DNA from: Alphaproteobacteria bacterium
Lineage (GTDB): Bacteria; Pseudomonadota; Alphaproteobacteria; JABAAW01
Length of the DNA stretch: 22,101 nt
NCBI GenBank assembly: GCA_014238625.1
Contig: JABAAS010000003.1
Coordinates: forward strand, 5,764 to 27,864
Reading direction: 5' to 3'
Below, piece by piece: positions 8,188 to 16,887 of the stretch. The notes under the pieces are model-generated. The model was not told the DNA's origin and ran no database searches. It saw only the letters and a list, made by a program, of their open reading frames with translations. Both the position numbers and the translations under genes were made by a program. Each line of letters begins with the position of its first letter. Within the stretch, counting starts at the first letter, position 1.

Positions 8188-8901
8188 TCACACGCGTGGA
8201 TAACTCCTCAGCAAGCCTGTAACACGTCCCTGAACCCTAACTCTATCGGCGGAAAAGCGTTGCGGGGCATAACAAGAATTCGCCGCCTCCAATACAACCT
8301 CCTCACCGGCTAAACGCAGAATCTTCAATGTAGCCTCACCATCATCGACCAGCGCAATGACTAACTCGCCATCTCGCGCGGTATCAATAGACTCGACTAT
8401 AATAGTATCGCCATCCAAAATCCCAGCCTCGATCATAGAATCACCCTCGACGCGCAACGCATAGTGCGGCGCGACCTCAACAGCACCTCGCCGCCCGCTA
8501 CTACCCAATAACTCGCTCGGACAGTCCCGCTCCTCCCCTACAAAACCTAGCGACTCAATAGGCAAGCCCGCCGCAACTCTGCCCAAAAACGGAACTCGAA
8601 CAGCAGAAGAACTAGAGGGGGATTTAGCAGAAATATTCTCATCAGCAAAATCACTAGAGTCTTCAGAAGCTCTAACCCCCCGCGCCTCATCGCTACCACG
8701 AACAACTCGCAAAGCACGAGCACGATTACGCAAACGCTCGATAAATCCTCGCTCACCCAAACCCTCCAACAAACGATGCACCCCAGATTTAGAGCCCAAA
8801 CCTAAATGCAAACGCATCTCCTCGAAAGACGGGGAAACGCCTCGCGAGCGCAACCTATCCTCAATAAACCGCAATAACCGACTCTGCTGGAGTGTCAACA
8901 T
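8188..8901 (-). CDS. lexA: LexA, SOS response repressor and self-cleaving protease
   Basis: A 237-residue LexA. It represses DNA-damage genes and cleaves itself when RecA filaments form. The N-terminal winged helix-turn-helix has the alphaproteobacterial form: MLTLQQSRLLRFIEDRL, GVSPSFEEM, then SKSGVHRLLEGLGERGFIERL and NRARAL. The peptidase S24 domain follows an unusually Ser/Asp-rich linker (about 68-100). The cleavage site is A111-G112 in GRVAAGLP, the nucleophile is S155 in EGDSMIEAG, and the general base is K193 in ATLKIL. The cleavage-to-serine distance is 44 residues against 35 in E. coli, explained by a short insert near 130-140. A good purine-rich ribosome site (GAGGGAAGGGAAG) sits directly before the ATG. 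An SOS box overlaps its own promoter, so autoregulation is expected. Confidence 0.96.
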   Translation of the reverse strand: MLTLQQSRLLRFIEDRLRSRGVSPSFEEMRLHLGLGSKSGVHRLLEGLGERGFIERLRNRARALRVVRGSDEARGVRASEDSSDFADENISAKSPSSSSAVRVPFLGRVAAGLPIESLGFVGEERDCPSELLGSSGRRGAVEVAPHYALRVEGDSMIEAGILDGDTIIVESIDTARDGELVIALVDDGEATLKILRLAGEEVVLEAANSCYAPQRFSADRVRVQGRVTGLLRSYPRV

Positions 8902-8957
8902 CTTCCCTTCCCTCGCTTATCCTTTATGCTGAGCAAATATGCTAAACAAATATCTTT

Positions 8958-8972
8958 GTTCTATGTTTGTTC
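8958..8972 (-). promoter_or_regulatory. LexA-binding site (SOS box) upstream of lexA
   Basis: The plus strand reads GTTC-TATGTTT-GTTC and the minus strand GAACAAACATAGAAC. This matches exactly the direct-repeat GTTC-N7-GTTC operator known for alphaproteobacterial LexA. It lies 57-71 bases upstream of the lexA start and covers the downstream part of the spacer and the -10 element of the predicted promoter, so bound LexA would block RNA polymerase. I found no second copy of the pattern in this intergenic region. Confidence 0.85.
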
Positions 8973-8986
8973 GCATTTTTTGTCAA
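8958..8986 (-). promoter_or_regulatory. Predicted sigma-70 type promoter of lexA
   Basis: On the minus strand a perfect -35 TTGACA (8986 to 8981) is followed by 17 bases and a -10 TAGAAC (8963 to 8958, four of six consensus positions). Transcription would begin near 8951, giving a leader of about 50 bases before the lexA ATG. The SOS box occupies the last seven spacer positions' neighbourhood and the whole -10, the usual arrangement for a LexA-repressed promoter. The consensus -35 and spacing make this the best promoter in the window. Confidence 0.65.
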
Positions 8987-9162
8987 CCTTTTTCGTAAAA
9001 ACAACAAATATGTTATGTCACAGGCTAAGTACAGGTAAATCTAGTTAAATACTGTTCGGATTATAATCGTAAAAACAAAAAGATATTTCGGCACATCTGT
9101 TGCAATGCTGTCGTTAATTACCTAGTCGTCTCGCGACGCTCAACCCCTCACCGAATAATCAC

Positions 9163-11202
9163 ATGCTAATAAATTTATCCTACAAACTAAAAGTAAAACC
9201 AATAATCGCTATAACTCGCAAGAGTAGAGCGAGTGCAAGGCTAACTACGGCAGGACTAACCTTATTGCTGCCCTTATGCCTGCTTGCGATAATCTTTGCA
9301 CTCGCTACTAGTGCCCTAGTAGCAGAGGCGAAAACACCTAGCGAAAAACCGCAAACACTTAACAACACCTTTGACAACAGACTTGACAATAAGCAGACGC
9401 AGAAAATCGAATTCTTGGCAGCCCGAGATAAAAACAACGGCTCTACGCGCAAAAGAAGATCGAGGAAAAAAACTCACAGTAAAATCGCTCCTCCGCCATC
9501 GAAAGCACCAAATTTCGACAAGCCTAGTTTCTCAGAAAAGCAACCAAGTTTACTCTCGGAAAAAGATCGAGAGATATACAAAAAACTCTTCGTATTGCAC
9601 AAAAATGCCAAGTGGAACGAAGCAGACAGGTTGATAGCTCAACTTAAAGATAAAACTCTTTTGGGACATATAATGTTCCAACGATATATGCACCCGCGCT
9701 CATACCGCTCAAGTACAAAGGAGCTGAAAAGATGGCTGGCTAGGTATAACGATCATCCAAATGCAAAAAAAGTCTATAAGCTCGCTTATAAGCGTAGCTC
9801 GAAAAATAAACGGAGAAGCCTGAAAGCTCCAACTGCGCCAATACTACCATTCGCGCAAGTAAAAGAAGAGGGCGAGAAAACTAGTAGAAAGTCGAAATAC
9901 AACCGAACAGAAAGAAGCATCATATATCGGCTAAGGCGATATGTTCATAAAACTCGCGTGACTTATGCTCTGCAGTATCTGAACTCGAAGAAAAAAGTCA
10001 TGAGGAATGTAGCATACGCAAAAGGCATGACTGTGGTCGTAGCTGGCTATATTTTCAATGGATTAGACGAAAAGGCATTGTTCTACGCAGAAGAGCAAGC
10101 GAATCTACAAGGCGTAAAAGTACCAGAGCTACATTGGTGGGCTGGTCTAGCGGCATTCCGATTAAAGAAATTCGAAAGAGCTGCTTGGCACTTCGAGCAA
10201 GCGACAATCTTTAGCACCAAGCCGAACAGCAACCTAGCTGCTCAAGCCGCCTATTGGAGCGCAAGAGCGTATATGCGATTAGGGAAACCTGATCAGAGCT
10301 CGCGTTTGTTGAAGATAGCCCAAACTCAGCCGCATAACTTTTACGGACAACTCGCGACAGAAACGCTCGGCTACGAGAGTCGTTTTGACTGGAAACGAGT
10401 GCCTCAGAAAAAAGAGAACTTGGCTAAACTCGTATCTTTTCCAGCTGGACGAAGAGTCATAGGACTCATCGAGGTAGAGCAATACGCATTAGCGGCTCAG
10501 GAATTCGTGCGCTTTCAAAAGCAACTACCAGAGAAAATGCTAGCCGACTATATGATATACGCGCATCGACGAGGGCAAGCCGACCTCGCATATCGCATCG
10601 GCTTGCTATCGCTACATCAAGAGGGAAAACGATTCGATGTCGCTCTATACCCGCTACCCAAATGGCATCCGCGCGAAGGCTTCAACCTAGAGCCAGCTCT
10701 ATTATACGCTTTCATGCGACAAGAATCCGCTTTCAAGCCTTACGCGAGAAGCCGAGTCGGAGCGACGGGTTTGATGCAACTCATGCCGCGTACAGCGCAG
10801 TATATGGCTAATAGAAAGCTCTCTGCGCAATTTCTAAAGAGCCCCGAGGATAACTTGACGCTAGGGCAAAAATATCTGCAATTCCTTATGAACGATGTAA
10901 ATATAGGGAAGAATCTAGTCTTCACCGCCGCATCGTATAATGGCGGACCAGGTAATGTCTTGCGTTGGGTGAACAAAGGGGAGAACTACCAGCAAGACCC
11001 TCTGCTATTCGTCGAGACTATTCCTCTGCGCGAGACGAGACATTTTGTGAAGAAAATCCTCGCTAACTATTGGATTTACCAGAACCGACTCGGAAGACTA
11101 CCTACCTCGAGGCGCTCGCTCGCGATGGGACATTGGCCGCTATACGATAATCATGTCCCGTTCCCGCAAGAGCTGACGCATAAATACGGAAAACTACGCT
11201 AG
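9163..11202 (+). CDS. Soluble lytic murein transglycosylase (Slt-like)
   Basis: A 679-residue exported enzyme that cleaves peptidoglycan glycan strands to 1,6-anhydro-muropeptides in the periplasm. The N-terminus has a basic stretch and a hydrophobic segment (about 30-50) ending near LVAEAK, a long but plausible signal peptide. Residues about 55-130 are Lys/Ser/Thr-rich low complexity. The central part is an alpha-superhelical region with TPR-like helices (for example HWWAGLAAFRLKKFERAAWH, and AAYWSARAYMRLGKPDQSS). The C-terminal SLT (GH23) domain has the catalytic glutamate E521 in FMRQESAFKPYARS, then GATGLMQLMPRTAQYM, NLTLGQKYL, TAASYNGGPGNVLRW and the ETIPLRETRHFVKKIL motif. No clear Shine-Dalgarno precedes the ATG. 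A TATAAT at 9062-9067 is a possible -10, but without a good -35. MoaB starts nine bases after its stop. Confidence 0.92.
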   Translation: MLINLSYKLKVKPIIAITRKSRASARLTTAGLTLLLPLCLLAIIFALATSALVAEAKTPSEKPQTLNNTFDNRLDNKQTQKIEFLAARDKNNGSTRKRRSRKKTHSKIAPPPSKAPNFDKPSFSEKQPSLLSEKDREIYKKLFVLHKNAKWNEADRLIAQLKDKTLLGHIMFQRYMHPRSYRSSTKELKRWLARYNDHPNAKKVYKLAYKRSSKNKRRSLKAPTAPILPFAQVKEEGEKTSRKSKYNRTERSIIYRLRRYVHKTRVTYALQYLNSKKKVMRNVAYAKGMTVVVAGYIFNGLDEKALFYAEEQANLQGVKVPELHWWAGLAAFRLKKFERAAWHFEQATIFSTKPNSNLAAQAAYWSARAYMRLGKPDQSSRLLKIAQTQPHNFYGQLATETLGYESRFDWKRVPQKKENLAKLVSFPAGRRVIGLIEVEQYALAAQEFVRFQKQLPEKMLADYMIYAHRRGQADLAYRIGLLSLHQEGKRFDVALYPLPKWHPREGFNLEPALLYAFMRQESAFKPYARSRVGATGLMQLMPRTAQYMANRKLSAQFLKSPEDNLTLGQKYLQFLMNDVNIGKNLVFTAASYNGGPGNVLRWVNKGENYQQDPLLFVETIPLRETRHFVKKILANYWIYQNRLGRLPTSRRSLAMGHWPLYDNHVPFPQELTHKYGKLR

Positions 11203-11211
11203 AGCATCAGG

Positions 11212-11721
11212 GTGGATAGACCAGACTTTCAACCTCTGGCGATAGCGATTTTGACAATCTCCGATACGCGCGAGCTTACAACGGACAAGTCTGGCGACTG
11301 GCTACAAAGAGAAATAACGGAAACTGGACACCGAATAGCAGCGCGCGAGATAGTCAGAGACGATAAAGAGGAGATACTGGAGAAGCTACAGGCTTGGCGC
11401 GAGCGGGAGGAAGTCGAGGTCGTAATAACTACTGGCGGGACGGGCATCACCGCGCGCGATGTGACACCAGAGGTTGTGATGAGCTTACTAGACAAAAGAC
11501 TCGATGGCTTCGGCGAGTTGTTTAGGCAGATTAGCTACACGAAGATAGGCGCCTCGACCATACAATCACGAGCCATCGGCGGTGTGATGGGGAGGACTCT
11601 TATATTTGCGTTACCCGGCTCGCCTTCGGCTTGCAAGGATGCTTGGACTGGGATACTCAAACAGCAACTCGACATTCGCACGAAACCCTGCAACTTCGTC
11701 GAGCTATTACCGAGACTCTAA
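11212..11721 (+). CDS. moaB: MoaB-type molybdenum cofactor biosynthesis protein
   Basis: A 169-residue MoaB/MogA-fold protein of normal MoaB length. It acts in the cytoplasm on molybdopterin; in organisms without MogA, MoaB is thought to activate it by adenylylation. The fold motifs are present: AIAILTISDTR near the start, the nucleotide/pterin loop TTGGTG (73-78) in VVITTGGTGITARDVTPEV, a central SRAIGGVMGRTLIFALPGSPSA with the PGSP loop (about 135-138), and a short C-terminus. MogA usually has a longer C-terminal tail, so MoaB fits better. It starts with GTG, has a CAGGG just upstream, and follows the transglycosylase by nine bases, so the two are probably one operon. The functional link between them is not obvious. 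Confidence 0.9.
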   Translation: MDRPDFQPLAIAILTISDTRELTTDKSGDWLQREITETGHRIAAREIVRDDKEEILEKLQAWREREEVEVVITTGGTGITARDVTPEVVMSLLDKRLDGFGELFRQISYTKIGASTIQSRAIGGVMGRTLIFALPGSPSACKDAWTGILKQQLDIRTKPCNFVELLPRL

Positions 11722-11747
11722 CCAAGACTTTAGCTCGCTCTTTTTTT
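11700..11747 (+). terminator. Possible intrinsic terminator after moaB
   Basis: CGAGCTA (11700-11706) can pair with TAGCTCG (11731-11737) to give a 7-bp stem. Four bases later comes a run of seven T (11741-11747). The loop of 24 bases is long and the stem is only moderately GC-rich; the left arm lies within the last codons of moaB. The T-run overlaps the last codon region and stop of the converging Sel1-repeat gene. Confidence 0.4.
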
Positions 11748-13149
11748 ACTTGTTCGCTTCTATGCGTTGTTGCCATTCTCTCGCAATCTTTTGCCCTGCT
11801 ATGATTTGTTCCGCAGTTAATGTCTTCTTCAGTCTATCTGTGCCCTCTCTTGCTGGCTCATATCCTTCCTTGGCAGAGAGTAGATACAAAGCATAGGCGG
11901 TAAGGGGATCTTTTTTAACGCCTTTACCAAATTTGTGAAGAACAGCTAAATTATGAAGTGCGAAGGCATGTCCTTGTTCTGCTGCCTTGCGATACCATTC
12001 GGTTGCCTTTTGATAGTCTTCCAGCACCCCTTTGCCTTCTACATACATTGTGCCTAAATTATTTTGCGCTACAGCATACCCTTGTTCTGCTGCCTTGCGA
12101 TACCATTCGGCTGCTTGCTTGTAATCTTGCTTAACCCCTTTGCCAGATTCATACAATGCGCCTAAATTATCTTGCGCTACAGCAAATCCTTGTTTTGCTG
12201 CCTTGCGATACCATTTTTCAGCTTGTCTATAATCCTGCTTAACCCCTTTGCCAGATTCATACAATGCGCCTAAATTATCTTGCGCCGCAGCATACCCTTG
12301 TTCTACTGCCTTGCGGTACCATTCAGTTGCTTGCTTGTAATCTTGCTTAACCCCTTTGCCTTCTTCATACAGCCAGCCCAAATTGCTTTGCGCATCAGCG
12401 TTTCCTTGTTCTGCTGCCTTGCGATACCATTCGACTGCTTGCTTGTAATCTTGCTTAACCCCTTTGCCTTGTTCATACAGTACACCTAAATTACTTTGCG
12501 CATTAGCATCTCCTTGTTCTGCTGCCTTGCGAGTCCATTCGGCAGCTTGCCTATAATCCTGCTTAACTCCTTTGCCAAATTTATACAGTCCGCCTAAATT
12601 ATTTTGCGACAAGACAAGTCCTTGTTCTGCTGCCTTGCGATACCACTCGGCTGCTTGCCTATAATCTTGCTTAACCCCTTTGCCTTGTTCATACAACCAG
12701 CCCAAATTTTGTTGCGCCACAGAAAACCCCTGTTCCGCTGCCTTGCGAGTCCATTCGGTTGCTTGCCTATAATCTTGCTTAACCCCTTTGCCTTCTGCAT
12801 ACAACCATCCCAAATTGTATTGCGCCAAGGCGTATCCTTGTTCTGCCGCCTTGCGATACCATTCGGCAGCCTGCTTGTAATCCTGCTTAATCCCTTTTCC
12901 TTCTCCATACAGAGCGCCTAAATTATTTTGCGCAGCAACATACCCTTGTTCTGCTACTTGACGAAATAAAGAAGCGGCTTTTGTATAGTCCTTCTTCTCA
13001 TAAAATTTGACTGCTTGCTGGAAAATTTCCTCGGCACTTTGTCCTCGTGCCTCAAGCGTTAAAGGCAACGACAAAGGCAAGGCGAGAACAAGAGCTATAG
13101 CAAAAACTGCCAGCAGACGAAATGGTCTACGGGACATGGAGAGACTCAT
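11746..13149 (-). CDS. Exported Sel1-repeat protein (ten tandem repeats)
   Basis: A 467-residue protein with a signal peptide (about 1-36; hydrophobic stretch 12-32, ending LEARGQS). One degenerate TPR/Sel1-like helix pair (about 38-69) is followed by ten Sel1 units of exactly 36 residues (about 70-429). The unit core is LGxLYxxGKGVKQDYxQAxEWYRKAAEQG. The last unit diverges (GKGVKKDPLTAYALYLLSAKEGYEPA), and the tail (KTLTAEQIIAGQKIAREWQQRIEANK) is a common Sel1 C-terminal motif. Sel1 proteins are helical scaffolds for protein-protein contacts; the partner is unknown and probably periplasmic. It begins 21 bp after the GldA-like ATPase stop and is likely co-transcribed with it. An internal ATG at codon 5 would give almost the same signal peptide. 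Confidence 0.92.
   Translation of the reverse strand: MSLSMSRRPFRLLAVFAIALVLALPLSLPLTLEARGQSAEEIFQQAVKFYEKKDYTKAASLFRQVAEQGYVAAQNNLGALYGEGKGIKQDYKQAAEWYRKAAEQGYALAQYNLGWLYAEGKGVKQDYRQATEWTRKAAEQGFSVAQQNLGWLYEQGKGVKQDYRQAAEWYRKAAEQGLVLSQNNLGGLYKFGKGVKQDYRQAAEWTRKAAEQGDANAQSNLGVLYEQGKGVKQDYKQAVEWYRKAAEQGNADAQSNLGWLYEEGKGVKQDYKQATEWYRKAVEQGYAAAQDNLGALYESGKGVKQDYRQAEKWYRKAAKQGFAVAQDNLGALYESGKGVKQDYKQAAEWYRKAAEQGYAVAQNNLGTMYVEGKGVLEDYQKATEWYRKAAEQGHAFALHNLAVLHKFGKGVKKDPLTAYALYLLSAKEGYEPAREGTDRLKKTLTAEQIIAGQKIAREWQQRIEANK
11863..12942 (-). repeat. Ten tandem 108-bp coding repeats inside the Sel1 gene
   Basis: The Sel1 units are also strongly alike as DNA: a block reading TTGCTTAACCCCTTTGCC on the plus strand recurs with a 108-bp period (for example near 12128, 12236, 12344, 12452, 12668 and 12776). 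Even third positions are largely shared, which points to recent duplication or gene conversion. The number of units is expected to vary between strains. Confidence 0.9.
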
Positions 13150-13170
13150 TTGTTAATAAACTATCTACTA

Positions 13171-13908
13171 TTACGCAGTCTTGGCGCGGAAAGCGCGCTC
13201 TAACGCCGTACCCGCTCCCGTCTTAGGAGCGCCCGTCGCAAGCTCGCGCGGGCTACCCATCCAAACAACGCAACCATGATGCAAAATCAAAACGCGGTCG
13301 CACAAAGAATCAACCTCGTCGAGAGCATGCGTCGAGAGTAAAATTCCCTTGCGCACAGAAATCGCCCTGATCATCGCTCGTAGAGAATGCTTTTGGTTAG
13401 GATCTAATCCATCGGTAGGCTCATCGAGAATCAACACGGATGGATCATGTAACAGAGCTTGCGCTAACCCCACCCGCCGTCGATAACCCTTCGAGAGAAG
13501 ATCTATCGGACGCTGTAAAACCTCCCCTAGAGATAAATCCTCAACAACCTTCGCAATCGCAGCCGAGCGTTGCTCGCGCTTAACTCCGCGCAAGGCAGCG
13601 ATGCTATGCAAAAAAGGCAGAACGCGCATAGCCCCCCACAGCGGCATGCCCTCAGGCAAATAACCGAGCTCACGCCGTGCTTGTAGAGCCTCACGCGATA
13701 TATCCCTACCTGCAAGACGGATTGAACCGCTATCGCTCGCAATATAGCCAACCGCCAAGCGCATCGCGGTGCTTTTGCCAGCCCCATTCGGTCCTAAAAT
13801 ACCGACTATCTCGCCACGCGCAACGCGCAAATCCAAGCCCGATACCGCGCATAACGAGCCATAAGACTTGCTAACCTTGTTCAATTCGATCAAAAAATCT
13901 TGTGCCAT
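13171..13908 (-). CDS. ABC transporter ATP-binding protein, GldA-like
   Basis: A 245-residue ATPase subunit. Walker A is GPNGAGKST (39-47), Q-loop region follows near 80 (LGYLPEGMPLWGAMRV), the signature is LSKGYRRRVGLAQ (138-150), Walker B is VLILDEPTDGLDP (158-170), and the switch histidine is H194 in LSTHALDEV. The LSKGYRxRVGLA signature and LPEGMPL segment are the forms seen in the GldA/NosF group of ABC-2 exporters. It has no membrane domain of its own and no adjacent permease. It lies 39 bp downstream of uvrA and 21 bp upstream of the Sel1-repeat gene. The GldF/GldG-like pair at 4950-7876 lacks an ATPase and is its probable partner; this is inference from family membership. Confidence 0.93.
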   Translation of the reverse strand: MAQDFLIELNKVSKSYGSLCAVSGLDLRVARGEIVGILGPNGAGKSTAMRLAVGYIASDSGSIRLAGRDISREALQARRELGYLPEGMPLWGAMRVLPFLHSIAALRGVKREQRSAAIAKVVEDLSLGEVLQRPIDLLSKGYRRRVGLAQALLHDPSVLILDEPTDGLDPNQKHSLRAMIRAISVRKGILLSTHALDEVDSLCDRVLILHHGCVVWMGSPRELATGAPKTGAGTALERAFRAKTA

Positions 13909-13947
13909 AAAAACAAACCTAACCCGATAAAATAGATATGCCTAGCT

Positions 13948-16887
13948 CTAAATGTTTAGCACTTGTCGCAAGTAATTCCCTGTGCAACTACGCTCAACCG
14001 CGCTTACAGATTCTGGCGTACCACAAGCGACAATCTCGCCACCCGCATCACCCCCATCAGGTCCGATATCAATAATCCAGTCTGCCGACTTGATAACATC
14101 CAAGTTATGCTCGATCACAACCACACTATTACCCGCCTCGACTAGCTGCTGTAGCACGGACAAAAGTTTCGATATATCCTCAAAATGCAAACCTGTTGTC
14201 GGCTCGTCGAGAATATACATCGTGCGACCTGTAGCCCTGCGCGAGAGCTCGCGCGCTAACTTGATACGCTGCGCCTCGCCACCAGATAGAGTAGTCGCCT
14301 GCTGACCAATACCGATGTAGCCCAAGCCCACCGCTTGCAGGGTTGCTAGCTTCTCGTAGATCGAGGGAACTGCGCGGAAAAATGCTGCTCCCTCCTCAAC
14401 CGTCATCGCTAACACATCCGCGATCGTCTTGCTACGATACCTCACCTCCAGAGTCTCGCGGTTGTAGCGCGCGCCACGACAAACCTCGCAATCGACATAA
14501 AGATCGGGCAAAAAGTGCATTTCTATACGCACAACCCCATCGCCCTGACAAGCCTCGCAGCGTCCGCTCTTAACATTGAACGAGAAACGACCTGCCGCAT
14601 AACCCCGCATCTTTGCTTCGGGCAATGCCGCATACCAATCGCGCATCGGGGAGAAAGCCCCCGTATAAGTCGCAGGGTTAGAGCGCGGAGTGCGACCTAT
14701 CGGAGATTGATCGATAACTATTACCTTGTCCAACGCAGAGAGACCCTCAACGCTATCGAAAGCTCCAGCCCTATCGCGTGCTCCCATGAGTCTCGCAGAA
14801 AGCAACTTCTGTAGAGTCTCGACCACTAGACTAGACTTACCAGAGCCAGAAACGCCCGTAACGCAAGTGAGTGCGGCAAGAGGAAAGGAAACATCCACTC
14901 CCTTAAGGTTGTTATGACGAGCACCAATGAGTTTGAGAAAACGACCATCCGCAACATCTCGGCGTTTAGGTATCGCTATCGATTTCGAGCCACCTAGGTA
15001 TTTACCAGTGATGCTTTTCTTATTGGCAATAATCTGCGCGAGAGTGCCTTGCGCTATAACCTCACCACCATGCTTGCCCGCGCCCAGTCCCATATCGACA
15101 ATATGATCTGCTGCCATAATCGCCTCTGCATCGTGCTCGACAACAATAACCGTGTTGCCGAGATGCTTCAGGCGATCAAGCGTTGCTAGCAGACGACGAT
15201 TATCGCGTTGGTGCAAACCTATCGAGGGCTCGTCGAGAATATATAGAATGCCCGTCAAACCAGAGCCAATTTGCGAAGCGAGACGGATGCGCTGACTCTC
15301 GCCGCCGGACAAAGTGCGCGCGGAGCGAGAAAGAGTCAAATAACTCAACCCAACATCGTTGAGAAACTGTAGACGCGCAGATATCTCTTGCAAAACTGGA
15401 CGCGCAATCGCAGCCTGCTTACCCTTCAAACTCTTAGCGAGCAGAGTTGCCCAAGACAATGCTTGCGATATCGTAAGGTTAGAAACATCCCCTATATGCT
15501 GTCCGTCAATTTTCACCGCCAAAGCTTGTGGTTTAAAACGAGTGCCACCGCATTCTAGGCAACTTTGCTCGCTTTGATAACGCGACAAATGCTCGCGGAT
15601 GCTTGAGGAATCCGTCTCGCGATAGCGGCGTTCTAAATTGCGCGACAATCCTTCAAAGGCACGAGTAACTCGATACTCCTTATTACCATCGCTAAAAAGA
15701 AATGAAATTTTCTCACCGAAGCCATCGATAATCGCTCGTTGCGTTTTTTCTGGTAGCTCGCGGAATGCAGTATCCATGCTGCCACCAAAGTGGGAGAGGA
15801 TAGCCTCGAAAGTTTGCCTATAATATGGTGCTGGAGGACCTTGGTTACTCCAAGCGGCTACGGCTCCTCTAGAGAGGGAAAGCGAGCTATCAGGGACGAT
15901 CTTTTTCTCGTCGTAAAAAATCACTACGCCCAAACCGCCACAATGCGGGCAAGCTCCATATGGAGAGTTGAACGAAAATAAACGAGGCTCTAACTCTTCT
16001 ATCGTAAAGCCAGAAATCGGGCAGGCAAATTTGGATGAAAATAAGTGCTGCTCTGCCTTATTTGCCTCAGCGTTATCGCCGCTCAGTAGCTCCTCGACCA
16101 ATAACAAGCCATCCGATTCGTTGAGCGCAGTTTGTATCGAATCAGCGAGACGCTGAGCTATGCCATCCTTTATCTCTAGGCGATCTACAACTATCGCAAT
16201 ATCGTGCTTTTTGTTCTTATCCAAGCTTGGCTGAGTACCCTCAAGTTCGACCATTTGACCATCGACTTTAACGCGCGTGAAACCTTTTTTCGCCCAAGTT
16301 ATGAACTCGCTACGATACTCACCCTTGCGACCACGCACGACCGGCGCGAGTAGCATAACCTTCTTACCTGTACCTAGCGCGAGAATTTTGTCCGTCATCT
16401 CGCTGATCGACTGGCTAGTTATCGGCTTACCAGTAGCAGGCGAGTGCGGAATACCAGCACGCGCAAAAAGAACGCGCAGATAATCGGCTATCTCTGTAAT
16501 CGTTCCGACCGTCGAGCGAGGGTTTTTAGATGTCGTCTTTTGCTCGATCGAAATCGCCGGCGACAAGCCCTCAATCGAATCGACATCTGGTTTTTGCATC
16601 AACCCTAAAAACTGGCGTGCGTAAGCCGACAAACTCTCTACATAACGACGCTGACCCTCGGCGTAGAGCGTATCGAAGGCAAGCGACGACTTACCAGAAC
16701 CAGAAACGCCAGTGATCACCGTAAGGCAATTGCGCGGGAGGCTCAACGAAACATTGCGCAAATTATGAACGCGAGCACCTCTGATCGTAATCGCGCTCGG
16801 TGCGCTATCTATCCGCTTAGAGTTGACTCTGAGCTTGGCAACAAGCTTACCCTCAGGGCTCGCTGGTAGTTTCTTACGAGAGTTCAT
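13948..16887 (-). CDS. uvrA: UvrA, excinuclease ABC subunit A
   Basis: A full-length 979-residue UvrA, the damage-recognition ATPase of nucleotide excision repair, acting as a dimer with UvrB. Both ATPase halves are intact: Walker A GVSGSGKSS at 60-68 and again at 678-686, and signatures LSGGESQRI (from 526) and LSGGEAQRI (from 867), each followed by ILDEPSIGLH or ILDEPTTGLH. The N-terminal zinc site reads C289-P-I-S292 followed by C313-x-x-C316, so one of four expected cysteines is Ser; I recall this as usual in alphaproteobacteria. The C-terminal zinc module (CEACQGDGVVRIEMHFLPD, then CEVC) is complete. It leads a likely uvrA-ABC ATPase-Sel1 unit. No Shine-Dalgarno is obvious. No SOS box is visible in the 304 bp upstream, although uvrA is often LexA-regulated. 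Confidence 0.97.
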   Translation of the reverse strand: MNSRKKLPASPEGKLVAKLRVNSKRIDSAPSAITIRGARVHNLRNVSLSLPRNCLTVITGVSGSGKSSLAFDTLYAEGQRRYVESLSAYARQFLGLMQKPDVDSIEGLSPAISIEQKTTSKNPRSTVGTITEIADYLRVLFARAGIPHSPATGKPITSQSISEMTDKILALGTGKKVMLLAPVVRGRKGEYRSEFITWAKKGFTRVKVDGQMVELEGTQPSLDKNKKHDIAIVVDRLEIKDGIAQRLADSIQTALNESDGLLLVEELLSGDNAEANKAEQHLFSSKFACPISGFTIEELEPRLFSFNSPYGACPHCGGLGVVIFYDEKKIVPDSSLSLSRGAVAAWSNQGPPAPYYRQTFEAILSHFGGSMDTAFRELPEKTQRAIIDGFGEKISFLFSDGNKEYRVTRAFEGLSRNLERRYRETDSSSIREHLSRYQSEQSCLECGGTRFKPQALAVKIDGQHIGDVSNLTISQALSWATLLAKSLKGKQAAIARPVLQEISARLQFLNDVGLSYLTLSRSARTLSGGESQRIRLASQIGSGLTGILYILDEPSIGLHQRDNRRLLATLDRLKHLGNTVIVVEHDAEAIMAADHIVDMGLGAGKHGGEVIAQGTLAQIIANKKSITGKYLGGSKSIAIPKRRDVADGRFLKLIGARHNNLKGVDVSFPLAALTCVTGVSGSGKSSLVVETLQKLLSARLMGARDRAGAFDSVEGLSALDKVIVIDQSPIGRTPRSNPATYTGAFSPMRDWYAALPEAKMRGYAAGRFSFNVKSGRCEACQGDGVVRIEMHFLPDLYVDCEVCRGARYNRETLEVRYRSKTIADVLAMTVEEGAAFFRAVPSIYEKLATLQAVGLGYIGIGQQATTLSGGEAQRIKLARELSRRATGRTMYILDEPTTGLHFEDISKLLSVLQQLVEAGNSVVVIEHNLDVIKSADWIIDIGPDGGDAGGEIVACGTPESVSAVERSCTGNYLRQVLNI

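Noticed and set aside
12280..12921. Several repetitive open frames in both strands within the Sel1 region
   Set aside because: They are other-frame readings of the 108-bp repeats; open frames recur because the unit length is a multiple of three.
11863..12942. CRISPR-like periodic repeats
   Set aside because: The period is 108 bp with no unique spacers, and the repeats encode in-frame Sel1 units of a secreted protein.
13948..16887. Ser in place of a zinc-binding Cys in UvrA as a sign of inactivation
   Set aside because: All ATPase motifs and the C-terminal zinc module are intact, and I recall the same substitution as normal in alphaproteobacterial UvrA.
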